A program made the position numbers and the translations under genes. A DNA stretch of 64,000 bases from Gaiellasilicea sp963730405 (GTDB lineage Bacteria > Actinomycetota > Thermoleophilia > Gaiellales > Gaiellaceae). The stretch spans positions 62,001 through 126,000 of the forward strand of contig CAVSRW010000009.1 in the NCBI GenBank assembly GCA_963730405.1, read 5' to 3'. Of the stretch, positions 1 through 7,842 are shown one piece after another. A model generated the notes under the pieces. That model saw only the letters and a program-made list of their open reading frames with translations. It did not search any database and was not told the DNA's origin. Position 1 is the first letter of the stretch, and each line of letters starts with the position of its first letter.

Positions 1-648
1 TTCGGCGGAGCGTTCAGCTTTGCCTATTACGCGTTCGTCCGGGTCCACGCGGGCCTCGGCCAGACCATCTTCGCGCTCGTTCCACTCGCGACGCTGCTGC
101 TCGCCGTTCTCCAGCGGCAGGAGCGCCTGCGTGCCGCTGCGGTTGCCGGGACCCTGCTTTCGCTCGGCGGCATCGGGGTGATCTCGGGCGTCTCCGGCCG
201 CGAGTCGTTGCCGGTGCTCTCACTGCTGGCAGTGCTGGCCTCAGTGCTCTGCTTCGCGCAGGCGACCGTCCTCGTCCGGCGCTTCCCGCCCGTTCACCCG
301 GTCACGATCAACGCCGTCGGGATGACCGTGGGCGCTGCGATCCTGCTGCTGCTCTCGCTTCTGTTCGGGGAGTCGCTCGTCGTTCCGGAGCACCGCTCGA
401 CCTGGCTCGCACTGGCCTACATGGTCGTTCTCGGCTCCGGACCTGTCTTCGTGCTCTACCTCGTCGTCGTGCGGCTCTGGAGCGCGTCGCGTGCCGCGTA
501 CTCGTTCGTGCTCATCCCGCTCGTCACCGTCGTGCTCTCCGCCTGGATCGACGACGAGCCGATCGGAGCGGGCCTCGTCGTCGGGGGAGCCATGGTGCTG
601 GCCGGCGTCTACGTCGGCGCGCTGCGGCGCCCGGAGGCCGCTCGTTAG
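1..648 (+). CDS. EamA/DMT-family membrane exporter, 5' end missing
   Basis: The reading frame is open from base 1 and ends in TAG, leaving 215 residues of a polytopic membrane protein. Several hydrophobic segments of about 20 residues are visible. The first part looks like the end of one EamA repeat, and a second repeat begins near residue 68 (VLSLLAVLASVLC). EamA proteins are drug/metabolite transporters with two five-helix repeats; the substrate cannot be read from sequence. The stop codon overlaps the stop of the convergent DUF429 gene by three bases, and no terminator hairpin separates them. Confidence 0.8.
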   Translation, partial: FGGAFSFAYYAFVRVHAGLGQTIFALVPLATLLLAVLQRQERLRAAAVAGTLLSLGGIGVISGVSGRESLPVLSLLAVLASVLCFAQATVLVRRFPPVHPVTINAVGMTVGAAILLLLSLLFGESLVVPEHRSTWLALAYMVVLGSGPVFVLYLVVVRLWSASRAAYSFVLIPLVTVVLSAWIDDEPIGAGLVVGGAMVLAGVYVGALRRPEAAR

Positions 649-1562
649 CGCCAGATCGCGCCGAGCCGGCCGGAGTGCTCCGGCGGCACGGGCTTCGCCG
701 TCCCTGCGGCATAGCGCGCCGCCGTCCACGCACCGGCCGCCGCGTCCAGCAGGTCGGCCTCGGGCACACCGGGAACAGCCCCGGGGAGGACGATCCCCGC
801 GGCCGCGAGCAGCTCACGCCGCCGCGCGAGCCCGGCAGCGGTGTGCTTCGACTCGAGCACCGGCTCGCGGGCGAGCTCGCGGAACGAGACTTCAGGGTGC
901 ATCTCGATCACGCGCTCGTCGACGTCGGCGAGTGCATGCACCTCCAGCATCTTGCGCGCGAGCGCGAACGCCTGCTGCGAGATGCCCTTGCCGGTGACCG
1001 TGCGTGCGATCTCGTTCGCCTCGGCGAACGTGCGCGCCTCGAGCGCGGCGCGCGGCGGGGTGGGGAAGACGCTGCTCGCGCGGCTGCCGCCGACGAACGC
1101 CCGGGCGCCTGCGTCCGTCGCGCGAGAGCCGAGGCCGGGCGGGTCGATCGGGATGTCGACAGCGATCACGCGCGCCTGGGACGAGAGCACCTCCGAGAAG
1201 CTCGGGTGCGTCGAGACCTGGACGTCGCCGCTCGGGTCGAGCTCGACCGCGACCCAGCCCTTCCGGTAGCCGTCGACGCCGGCGACGAGCACGCTCGCCT
1301 CGACCTGCGGACGAGAGACCACGGCGGGCGGCACGACGGCGGCGGCGGGCACGTCCCGGAACCCGAGCTCGACGAGACGCGCGAGCGCGACGTTCATCGC
1401 CTCCGGGCTCTCGAGCGGCACGCGTGCGAGCTCGGCGCCGGCCGGGTCCTTGAGGACGATCGCGCCGGACTTCGCACCGGCCGGTGACCGCATGAACTCC
1501 AGCGAGAGCTCGAGGCGGGAGTCGTGCAGCGCCTTCCGGACGGGACCGTCGAGGTCGCTCAT
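645..1562 (-). CDS. DUF429 family protein (predicted RNase H-like nuclease)
   Basis: A 305-residue soluble protein. Residues 1-85 form an N-terminal region I cannot assign. From residue about 93 the DUF429 pattern is clear: GVDGYRKGW with D97, AVDIPI with D136, the EMHPEVSF block near residue 220, and LLDAAAGAW with D273. DUF429 proteins are predicted RNase H-like nucleases, and these acidic residues would be the metal ligands; no substrate is established for the family that I can cite. The ATG is preceded at 7 bases by TAGCGT with no ribosome binding site, so the message is probably leaderless. Confidence 0.75.
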   Translation of the reverse strand: MSDLDGPVRKALHDSRLELSLEFMRSPAGAKSGAIVLKDPAGAELARVPLESPEAMNVALARLVELGFRDVPAAAVVPPAVVSRPQVEASVLVAGVDGYRKGWVAVELDPSGDVQVSTHPSFSEVLSSQARVIAVDIPIDPPGLGSRATDAGARAFVGGSRASSVFPTPPRAALEARTFAEANEIARTVTGKGISQQAFALARKMLEVHALADVDERVIEMHPEVSFRELAREPVLESKHTAAGLARRRELLAAAGIVLPGAVPGVPEADLLDAAAGAWTAARYAAGTAKPVPPEHSGRLGAIWR

Positions 1563-1569
1563 CGACCGA

Positions 1570-1575
1570 ACGCTA
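1570..1575 (-). promoter_or_regulatory. Putative -10 hexamer (TAGCGT) for the DUF429 gene
   Basis: TAGCGT on the minus strand ends 7 bases before the ATG at 1562 and overlaps the TAG stop codon of the upstream presenilin-like gene. It matches the actinobacterial TANNNT -10 pattern. The spacing implies transcription starting at or next to the start codon. Confidence 0.45.
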
Positions 1576-2637
1576 GCGCCGCTCGCGCTTGAGGCGCTCG
1601 ATCTTGTCCTCGTCGGCGGCGAGCTGCTCCGGGTGGACGACGTGGAGGTAGCTCGAGACCTCGTCCTGCGGGACGATCACGAGGCCGTAGGGGAGGTCGT
1701 GTACGAGCACCGGCCCCTCGTCCTCGTCGGCGAGCGTCAGCCGGCACCGGACGCCCGGACCGCCCGGCTCCGGCTCGACGGAGAAGGCGTGAGCGGGGTC
1801 GAGCGGCTCCACGGAGGCGTTCAGCGGCGGCCGGTCGCGCGTGAGCAGGACGATCCTGGACGGCGTTCGCTCGATCACGTCGGCGTCGAGGTCGTAGAAG
1901 CGCTCGTCGGTGCGGCCGTAGATCCGGGCAGGCGCGCGGCCCCGGCGCCTGAGTGCGGCCCAGAGCAGGTCGGCGTTCGGCAGCAGGAAGCCGAGGCAGA
2001 TCGCCGGGAGGGCGGGCAGGCCGGTGACGTCGGTGGTCGCGGTCAGGATCAGCGTCGCCCCGAGCAGGACGGTCATCGCGAGCCACGTCCAGACGACGCG
2101 GAGCCCGAAGCGGTCGGCCGCGCCGAGGAAGAGCGAGAAGAAGAGGATGTCCGGCGGCCCCAGGTTCGCCGTGTTGTCCTCGCCGGGGACGCGGAACGCG
2201 ATCGAGACGTTGTCGAAGACGTGCGGCTGCTCTTCGACCACGTAGTCCGTCGGCCCGCGCCAGACGGAGATCGCGTCCACCCACGGGATCACGACGGCGA
2301 TCAGGGCCGCCCACATCACGTTCTCGAACCAGGAGAGGAACCAGAAGCCGATGCAGACGAGGGCGAACAGCTTCGCCAGGTTGTTGAGCACGTCGAGCTC
2401 GGCGAAGTGGGTGACGACCGCGAGCCCGCCGAGCGCGAGCCCGGCCGGCAGCATCGCCGGATGGTCGCGGAGCGGCAGCAGCAGCCAGATCAGCGCGAGC
2501 GTGGCCGGGAAGAGGACGGCAGTCAGGAAGATCAGGTCGGGCCAGAGGCTCGCGTCCCAGAGCCGGTCGGCGCCGGCGGTGTAGAGGGCGAGCGCGGCGG
2601 TCAGTCCCGCGAGCCCCGCCCAGCGCTCGCGGCTCAA
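1573..2637 (-). CDS. Presenilin/SPP-like (A22-type) intramembrane aspartyl protease homologue
   Basis: A 354-residue protein with about eight hydrophobic segments over residues 7-228, then a charged tail of roughly 125 residues. Three landmarks of GxGD aspartyl proteases appear in the right order. D121 lies in WVDAISV, inside a helix, like the YD site; archaeal presenilin homologues have a very similar DAISV string. D163 lies in LGPPDILFF, the position of the GxGD aspartate. PAL is at residues 208-210. Known members cut transmembrane segments of membrane proteins. The residue before D121 is Val instead of Tyr, and GxGD reads GPPD, so activity is not certain. The TTG start overlaps the stop of the uracil-glycosylase-like gene (TTGA), which argues for translational coupling. 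It could also be an inactive relative; the assignment rests on motif order and topology. Confidence 0.6.
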   Translation of the reverse strand: MSRERWAGLAGLTAALALYTAGADRLWDASLWPDLIFLTAVLFPATLALIWLLLPLRDHPAMLPAGLALGGLAVVTHFAELDVLNNLAKLFALVCIGFWFLSWFENVMWAALIAVVIPWVDAISVWRGPTDYVVEEQPHVFDNVSIAFRVPGEDNTANLGPPDILFFSLFLGAADRFGLRVVWTWLAMTVLLGATLILTATTDVTGLPALPAICLGFLLPNADLLWAALRRRGRAPARIYGRTDERFYDLDADVIERTPSRIVLLTRDRPPLNASVEPLDPAHAFSVEPEPGGPGVRCRLTLADEDEGPVLVHDLPYGLVIVPQDEVSSYLHVVHPEQLAADEDKIERLKRERR

Positions 2638-3221
2638 TACGGTGGCAGCTCGGAGTACCAGGCCCCGACGGCCTTGAAGGCATTCCAGAAGGCCGTTTTC
2701 GCGGGCGCCTCGTCGAGCGCGGTGTCGATGTCGGGGACGACCAGCGCCTCGATCGTGGCCGTGAAGCGCTGCAGCTCGTCAACGGCCGGGTCGAGCTCGT
2801 CCGCGAGCGGGAACCCGAGCGCGTTCACGAACGCCACCGTCTCCTCGCCCATGAGCACGAGCAGCTTCGGCTGGACGATGTGGAGCTCGCGCGTCAGCCA
2901 GGGCGCGGCCTCCTCGAAGCTCTCGCCGCCGAACTTGAGGCAGTTCGTGCCGTAGACAGCCATCGGGTCGACGTGCAGCCGCTGGAGCGACTTCAGCAGC
3001 GCCTGCCCGGCGCGGCCGAAGAACGCCACCCCCTCCTGGATCTCGGACGGCTTCGGGGCGTGCTTGAGCAGGAAGACGTCGGCGAGCGGGTGCCCGGAAC
3101 CGAGCACGGGGATGTGCGTCTCGTCACCCGCACGGCCGATCTCGTCGCCGAGCTCGTTGATCTCGGAGATGGCCTTCTGCAGGTAACGCTCGTAAATCTC
3201 GTCGGTCGATGCGGCAGCCAC
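2634..3221 (-). CDS. Uracil-DNA glycosylase superfamily-like protein, divergent
   Basis: I place the start at GTG 3221 because GAGGAG lies about 8 bases upstream; an ATG at 3278 would overlap the preceding gene. The 195-residue product keeps the family 4/5 scaffold: GVAFFGRAGQALLKSL corresponds to the usual PFVGRAGQLL block, VYGTNCLKF to the VYITN-K strand, and LLVLMGEETVAFV to the LGxxA strand. It lacks key elements. The GEAPG-ED catalytic loop reads KHAPKPSEI, no C-terminal HPS-type histidine motif is seen, and only one cysteine remains, so the 4Fe-4S cluster of family 4 cannot form. It may bind DNA or bases without excising uracil. It sits between the GT4-PHP gene and the presenilin-like gene in one apparent operon. 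Confidence 0.6.
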   Translation of the reverse strand: MAAASTDEIYERYLQKAISEINELGDEIGRAGDETHIPVLGSGHPLADVFLLKHAPKPSEIQEGVAFFGRAGQALLKSLQRLHVDPMAVYGTNCLKFGGESFEEAAPWLTRELHIVQPKLLVLMGEETVAFVNALGFPLADELDPAVDELQRFTATIEALVVPDIDTALDEAPAKTAFWNAFKAVGAWYSELPPY

Positions 3222-3244
3222 GGGCGTCTCCTCTCGGTTCGCTC

Positions 3245-4987
3245 CTAGCGCACCTTCTCCTTGACCTGGGCCACCCACTTGAGGCTCTGGAGGTACGCGA
3301 GCGACTTCGGACGGCGCAGCACCTCGGCGCTGCGGAGCGAGAGCATGAACTCCTCCGGCCCGTGGAACTCCCGCATCCGCAGCGCCCCGGTGCCGACCCC
3401 CTGGAGCACGTGCGCGTCGGAGCCCGCGCCCGCCGGGAGCCCGTACTTGCGCGCGAAGCGGACGGCCTCGTCGTTGTAGCCCTCGAAGAGGAGGCGGGCG
3501 TTGTAGACCTCGAGCACGTCGATCTCGTGCAGGTTCCGGTGCAGCGTCGCCGGGAACGGGATCGCGTGCATGCGGTCGAACGGGTGGGGGAGATAGACGA
3601 TCCCCTCCTGCTCGCGGATCGCGGCGACGGTCTCGGCGAACGTCATCCCGCGCGGGATCTCCTCTTTCAGGAAGAGGCCGATCACCTCGCCCTGGTCGTC
3701 GGTCTTCACCTCCTCGCCCGGGATCACGATCAGCTCTCGCCCGTGCGCCTTCTCGAACGCCTCCCGGGCGCCGCCGAAGACGTTGTGGTCGGTGACCGCG
3801 ATCGCGCCGAGGCCCTCCGCCTCGGCGTGGTCGAGCAACTCATCGACCTCGATCGAGCAGTCGTGGGACCAGGAGGTGTGCATGTGCAGGTCGGCGAGGA
3901 TCCAGGGCCGATCCTCGAGCGGAGCGGCGCCGCGCCGGCGCGGGCGCTTGCGGCCGCCGAGCCCGCCGTAGATCGACTCCAGCTCGCGCGCGACGACGGC
4001 GAAGCTCTGGGCCTCGGCGGCGGCCCGCGCCTCGCGGCCCTTCCGCTCGCGCACCTCCTCGTTCTCGGCGAGGCGCTGGAGCGCCGCGGCGGCGAGCTCC
4101 GGCTGGTCGAGCACCCCGGGCGGGGCGGCGAGAGTCGCACCCGCAGCCGCGGCCTCGAGGCGGAGCCGGGCCGAGCCCGTCGGGGCGGGAACGACGATCG
4201 AGGCCTCGGCCAGCACGGCCGCCCGTGCCTCCGGCGTGCGGCCGGAACGGACGCGCACCCGGTCTCGCAGCGCCATGGGGATCCCCGGCCGCGTCGAGAG
4301 CGGCTTCGTCCGCAAGAGAACCGCCTCCCACCCCGGCAGCTCCTTCAGCGAGCGGAGCGCGGCGCGTGCGACCGGCAGCGAGCCACCGCCTTTGGAGGCG
4401 CTGTGGAGCTCGATCACGACGAGCTGCCGCTTCCGGCCGGGCACGAAGAGCTCGGTGTCCACGCCGGGCGAGAGGACCCGGTAGTCGCCCGGAAAGCGCT
4501 CCGCGGCAGCGGCCGCGGTGGTGTCGGAGGATGCGATCAGCGCGTCGATCCGGGCGAGCAGCTTCTCCCGCAGGGCCCGGCGCGGGGGATAGCCCAACCG
4601 GTCGGGGGAGAAGAAGCTCGCCACCGCCAATGTCTCGGAGTCGCGGAGGGCGAGGTACGAGATGCTCGGGAGCCCCGGCTCGAAGCCGTGGACGACGTCG
4701 AACTGCCCCTGCTGCAGCGCGAGCCGGAGGTTCGCGCGGACGCCGACGGGGACGCCGAGGCTCGACCGGCGCGACACAGGCACGGCGGTCCCGATCGCGA
4801 TCGTGTCCGCGTGGTCGCCGCGCGCGAGGGCGCGGCGGCCGGCGGCGAGGTCGGCGGGGCGGCCCGACGGAGCGATGACGGTGACGTCGTGGCCGAGTGC
4901 GCGCAGCTCCTTCGCGATCCCGGCGACGTGCTGGTTGACGTCGTGCGGAAGCGACCACGCGAACGGGGTCACCAGGCAGATCTTCAC
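3245..4987 (-). CDS. Glycosyltransferase (GT4) fused to a PHP phosphoesterase domain
   Basis: A 580-residue protein that I start at GTG 4987 (VKICLVTPFAW), the usual opening of a GT4 glycosyltransferase. Residues 1 to about 345 form the two Rossmann lobes: HDVNQHVAGIAKELRALGHDV for the acceptor lobe, and a donor lobe with PAPTGSARLRLEAAAAG. From residue 366 a PHP domain follows, with DLHMH (366-370), TDH (399-401), GEEV (from 424), HP (near 468) and SDAH (523-526), the pattern of metal-dependent phosphoesterases. Both active sites look intact. The role may be in a glycan or phosphoglycan pathway, but substrate and product are unknown. TACACT lies 7 bases upstream of the GTG, suggesting a leaderless message. 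Confidence 0.78.
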   Translation of the reverse strand: MKICLVTPFAWSLPHDVNQHVAGIAKELRALGHDVTVIAPSGRPADLAAGRRALARGDHADTIAIGTAVPVSRRSSLGVPVGVRANLRLALQQGQFDVVHGFEPGLPSISYLALRDSETLAVASFFSPDRLGYPPRRALREKLLARIDALIASSDTTAAAAAERFPGDYRVLSPGVDTELFVPGRKRQLVVIELHSASKGGGSLPVARAALRSLKELPGWEAVLLRTKPLSTRPGIPMALRDRVRVRSGRTPEARAAVLAEASIVVPAPTGSARLRLEAAAAGATLAAPPGVLDQPELAAAALQRLAENEEVRERKGREARAAAEAQSFAVVARELESIYGGLGGRKRPRRRGAAPLEDRPWILADLHMHTSWSHDCSIEVDELLDHAEAEGLGAIAVTDHNVFGGAREAFEKAHGRELIVIPGEEVKTDDQGEVIGLFLKEEIPRGMTFAETVAAIREQEGIVYLPHPFDRMHAIPFPATLHRNLHEIDVLEVYNARLLFEGYNDEAVRFARKYGLPAGAGSDAHVLQGVGTGALRMREFHGPEEFMLSLRSAEVLRRPKSLAYLQSLKWVAQVKEKVR

Positions 4988-4994
4988 GCCACCG

Positions 4995-5004
4995 AGTGTA
5001 GAGT
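4995..5004. promoter_or_regulatory. Overlapping divergent -10 elements
   Basis: TACACT on the minus strand (4995-5000) and TAGAGT on the plus strand (4999-5004) overlap by two bases. Each lies 7 bases from its start codon (GTG 4987 and GTG 5012). The whole intergenic space is only 24 bases, so the -35 region of each promoter would lie inside the other gene. Confidence 0.45.
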
Positions 5005-5011
5005 CGAAATC

Positions 5012-5221
5012 GTGGCCGCGGTCACGATCAAGGTGCGAGAGAACGGCCCGTACCGGATCACCGGGCCGTTCGAGCTGGTCGACGCGGACGGGCGCGCGTA
5101 CGAGCTGCCGCCGGGTGAGACGGTCGCGCTCTGCCGGTGCGGGCTCTCGGCGACGAAGCCGTTCTGCGACAAGACGCACCGCGTCCGAGGCTTCGACGCG
5201 GCCGAGCGGGCGGCGCGATGA
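5012..5221 (+). CDS. CDGSH-type iron-sulfur protein
   Basis: A 69-residue protein starting at GTG 5012. It carries the complete CDGSH ligand pattern CRCGLSATKPFCDKTH, giving three cysteines and one histidine for a redox-active 2Fe-2S cluster. The N-terminal half matches the usual small bacterial form (IKVRENGPYRITGPFEL). Its stop codon overlaps the ATG of the alcohol dehydrogenase (ATGA), so the two are co-translated. It could donate electrons or sense redox state for that operon; this is inference. Confidence 0.88.
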   Translation: MAAVTIKVRENGPYRITGPFELVDADGRAYELPPGETVALCRCGLSATKPFCDKTHRVRGFDAAERAAR

Positions 5222-6324
5222 AGATCCGGGCCGCTGTGCTGGAGGAGTTCGGGGCGCCGCTCGAGGTGCAGGAGGTCGAGCTGGCCGAGCCGAAGGCGGG
5301 CGAGGTCCTCGTCCGCCTCGTCGCCTGCGGCGTCTGCCACACCGACCTCTACACCGCCTCCGGCGCGGACCCCTCCGGCTACGCGCCGGCCGTGCTCGGG
5401 CACGAGGGCGCCGGCGTCGTCGAGCGCGTCGGCGAGGGCGTCGCCTCGGTCGCGCCCGGCGACCACGTCGTCACGCTCTTCTCGCCCCAGTGCCGCGAGT
5501 GCGTCCACTGCCGCTCCACGCGCACGAACCTCTGCATGGCGATCCGCGAGGAACAGGGGAAGGGCCATCTGCCCGACGGGACCGTCCGCCTCTCGCGCGG
5601 CGGCGAGCCGATCCGGCACTTCATGGGCACGTCGACCTTCGCCGAGTACACGGTGATGCCGGAGATCGCGCTCGCGAAGGTGAGCCCGGAGGCGCCGCTC
5701 GACGGCGCTGCGCTCTTCGCGTGCGGGCTCTCGACGGGGCTCGGCGCCGCGATGAAGACGGCCGCGGTCGAGCCCGGATCCACCTGCGTGGTGTTCGGAG
5801 CGGGCATGGTCGGTCTCGGTGCGGTCGCCGGCTGCCGGCTCCAGGGCGCGGAGCGGATCGTCTGCGTCGACCTCTCCGATGACCGACTGGAGCTCGCCAG
5901 AGGCCAGGGCGCGACCGAGACGATGATCGGCGGGCCGGACACCGTCGAGCGGATCCTCGAGACGACCGGCGGCTTCGGTGCCGACTACACCTTCGAGGCG
6001 ACCGGCAACGTCGCGGTGATGCGGCAGGCGGTCGAGTCGGCGCGGATGGGCTGGGGGCTGTGCACGGTCGCGGGCGTCGCCGGCAAGGGCGAGACGCTCG
6101 ACATCGTCCCGCGCTACCTGATCACCGGGCGCCGCGTCGCCGGCTCGTCGTTCGGCGGGATCAAGGGCCGCGACGAGGTGCCGCAGCTGATCGACCGGTG
6201 GCTCGCCGGCGAGCTCGACGTCGACCCGTTCCTCTCGCACACGCTCACGCTCGACGAGGTCAACCGCGGCTTCGAGCTGATGGAGGCGCAGGACGGGATC
6301 CGCAGCATGATCCGGTTCGACTAG
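5218..6324 (+). CDS. Zinc-dependent alcohol dehydrogenase, class III type
   Basis: A 368-residue medium-chain dehydrogenase. Catalytic zinc ligands are C40 (GVCHTD) and H62 with E63 (GHEGAG), plus a cysteine in LFACGLSTG. The structural zinc lobe has four cysteines at 92, 95, 98 and 106. The NAD-binding turn GAGMVGLGA is present. Length and layout match the class III family, which includes formaldehyde dehydrogenases acting on glutathione or mycothiol adducts. Which thiol or alcohol is used cannot be decided here; actinobacteria usually rely on mycothiol. The ATG overlaps the CDGSH stop codon. Confidence 0.85.
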   Translation: MKIRAAVLEEFGAPLEVQEVELAEPKAGEVLVRLVACGVCHTDLYTASGADPSGYAPAVLGHEGAGVVERVGEGVASVAPGDHVVTLFSPQCRECVHCRSTRTNLCMAIREEQGKGHLPDGTVRLSRGGEPIRHFMGTSTFAEYTVMPEIALAKVSPEAPLDGAALFACGLSTGLGAAMKTAAVEPGSTCVVFGAGMVGLGAVAGCRLQGAERIVCVDLSDDRLELARGQGATETMIGGPDTVERILETTGGFGADYTFEATGNVAVMRQAVESARMGWGLCTVAGVAGKGETLDIVPRYLITGRRVAGSSFGGIKGRDEVPQLIDRWLAGELDVDPFLSHTLTLDEVNRGFELMEAQDGIRSMIRFD

Positions 6325-6462
6325 CGCGCCTAGCGTCAATTGCGCCGGGTTATAGTGACCCGCAGGCTGAGCAAGAGGCTCGTCGAGCGCAGTCGGGGTC
6401 GCTGGGAGGTAGGGGTGGTGGGCAGTAGGCCCGACGACCGTGGTGTTGTGGCGACATCGTCG
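6325..6462 (+). promoter_or_regulatory. Leader region upstream of the M20/AbgT cluster
   Basis: This 138-base gap has a TATAGT -10-like hexamer at 6351-6356. A GGGAGGT motif near 6405 could serve GTG codons at 6415 or 6418, which are in frame with the M20 peptidase. I do not recognise a riboswitch fold. Confidence 0.3.
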
Positions 6463-7807
6463 ATGTCGGAGCGCGTGACGGCGCTGATGCCGCAGCTGGA
6501 GGAGGAGCTTGCCCGCCTCGTCGCGATTCCGTCCGTGTCGGCGGCCGGCTTTCCCGAGCCTCGGCAGCCGCTCCTCGACGCCTACGACCTGATCGTCGGA
6601 CTGCTGCGCGACGCCGGGGTCGACGTGCGCGAGCCGCTCGAGCTCCCGGATACGGCGCCCGTGATCATGGGCGAGATCCCGGCACCTGACGGCGCACCGA
6701 CAGTGCTCCTCTACGGGCACTACGACGTCGTTCCGGCCGGCGACGAGTCGAAGTGGGACTCGCCGCCCTTCGAGGCGACCGAGCGCGGCGGTGCTGTCTA
6801 CGGCCGCGGCGCGGCCGATTCGAAGTCGAACATCCTCATGCACATCGGCGCGCTGCGCGCCTGGGAGGGCCGGCCGCCGGTCGGGATCCGGATCGTGATC
6901 GAGGGGCAGGAGGAGATCGGGAGCCCGCTCGCGACCTTCCCGCCGACCCGGCCCGAGCTGTTCGCCGCCGACGCGATGGTGATCGGCGACATGGGCAGCC
7001 TCCGTCCCGGGGTCCCGACGCTCACGGTGGCGCTCCGCGGGATGGCCGGCGTCATCGTCGAGGTGCAGACTCTGGCGGGCCCGAAGCACAGCGGCCAGTT
7101 CGGCGGCGCTGCCCCGGACGCGTTGCTCGTGCTCCTGCATGCGCTCGCGTCGCTGCACGACGAGAACGGCGACGTCGCCGTGCCGGGGCTGCGCCGCGAG
7201 GAGTGGAGCGGCGCGTCCTACAGCGACGACGAGTTCCGGGAGCTCGCCGAGATCGAACGCGGCCTGCCGTTCCTCGGCACAGGCGGGCTCGGCGAGCGGC
7301 TCTGGTCCGGCCCTGCGATCACGATCTCGGGCCTCGATGCGCAGCCGGTCGCGGCGGCCCTGAACGCGGTCGTGCCGCGCGCACGCGCGAAGCTCAACGT
7401 CCGCCTCCACCCCGAGCAGGATCCCGGGGAGGCACAGGCGCTTGTGATCCGCCACCTCGAAGGGCTCCGGCCGTTCGGAGTCGCGCCTCGAGGTCGCGCC
7501 GGCCGAGACGGGCAAGGGCTTCGCGGCGTCGACCACCGGCCCCGCGTACGAGGCTGCGCGCGCCGCGCTCGCGTCCGCCTGGGGAGCGGAGTCGGTCTTC
7601 GTGGCGACCGGCGGCTCGATCCCGCTCGTGAACGCTCTGCAGGCGGCCGCGCCGGAGGCCGAGATCCTGCTCCTCGGCACGACCGACGGCTTCGCGAACA
7701 TCCACGCGCCGAACGAGCGCGTGCTCGTCGACGAGTTCGAGAAGGCGGTGCTCGCCGAGGCGGAGTTCTTCCGCGAGTACGCCGCCCGGGCCGGGGTCGG
7801 CTCCTGA
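6463..7807 (+). pseudogene. M20 family metallopeptidase, one apparent frameshift
   Basis: The frame from ATG 6463 encodes a carboxypeptidase G2-like M20 enzyme. LYGHYDVVPAGD supplies the first His/Asp, GRGAADSKSN the bridging Asp, and EGQEEIGS the catalytic Glu pair. A single extra C near 7486 breaks the frame; the reading then continues in frame 2 as LEVAPAETGKGF and ends with the last metal His in DGFANIHAPNERV. With the base removed the protein is about 447 residues and looks intact. Possible upstream starts are GTG 6415 and 6418, which have a better ribosome binding site. M20 enzymes of this group hydrolyse C-terminal glutamate or dipeptides, which fits the downstream AbgT transporter. 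Confidence 0.78.
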
Positions 7808-7842
7808 GCGCTCCCGCCGCGAAGCGGACGTTCAGCGACCGG

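Noticed and set aside
6325..6462. Riboswitch upstream of the M20/AbgT cluster
   Set aside because: I looked for THF- or glutamine-type aptamer landmarks and found none; GC-rich stems are expected by chance.
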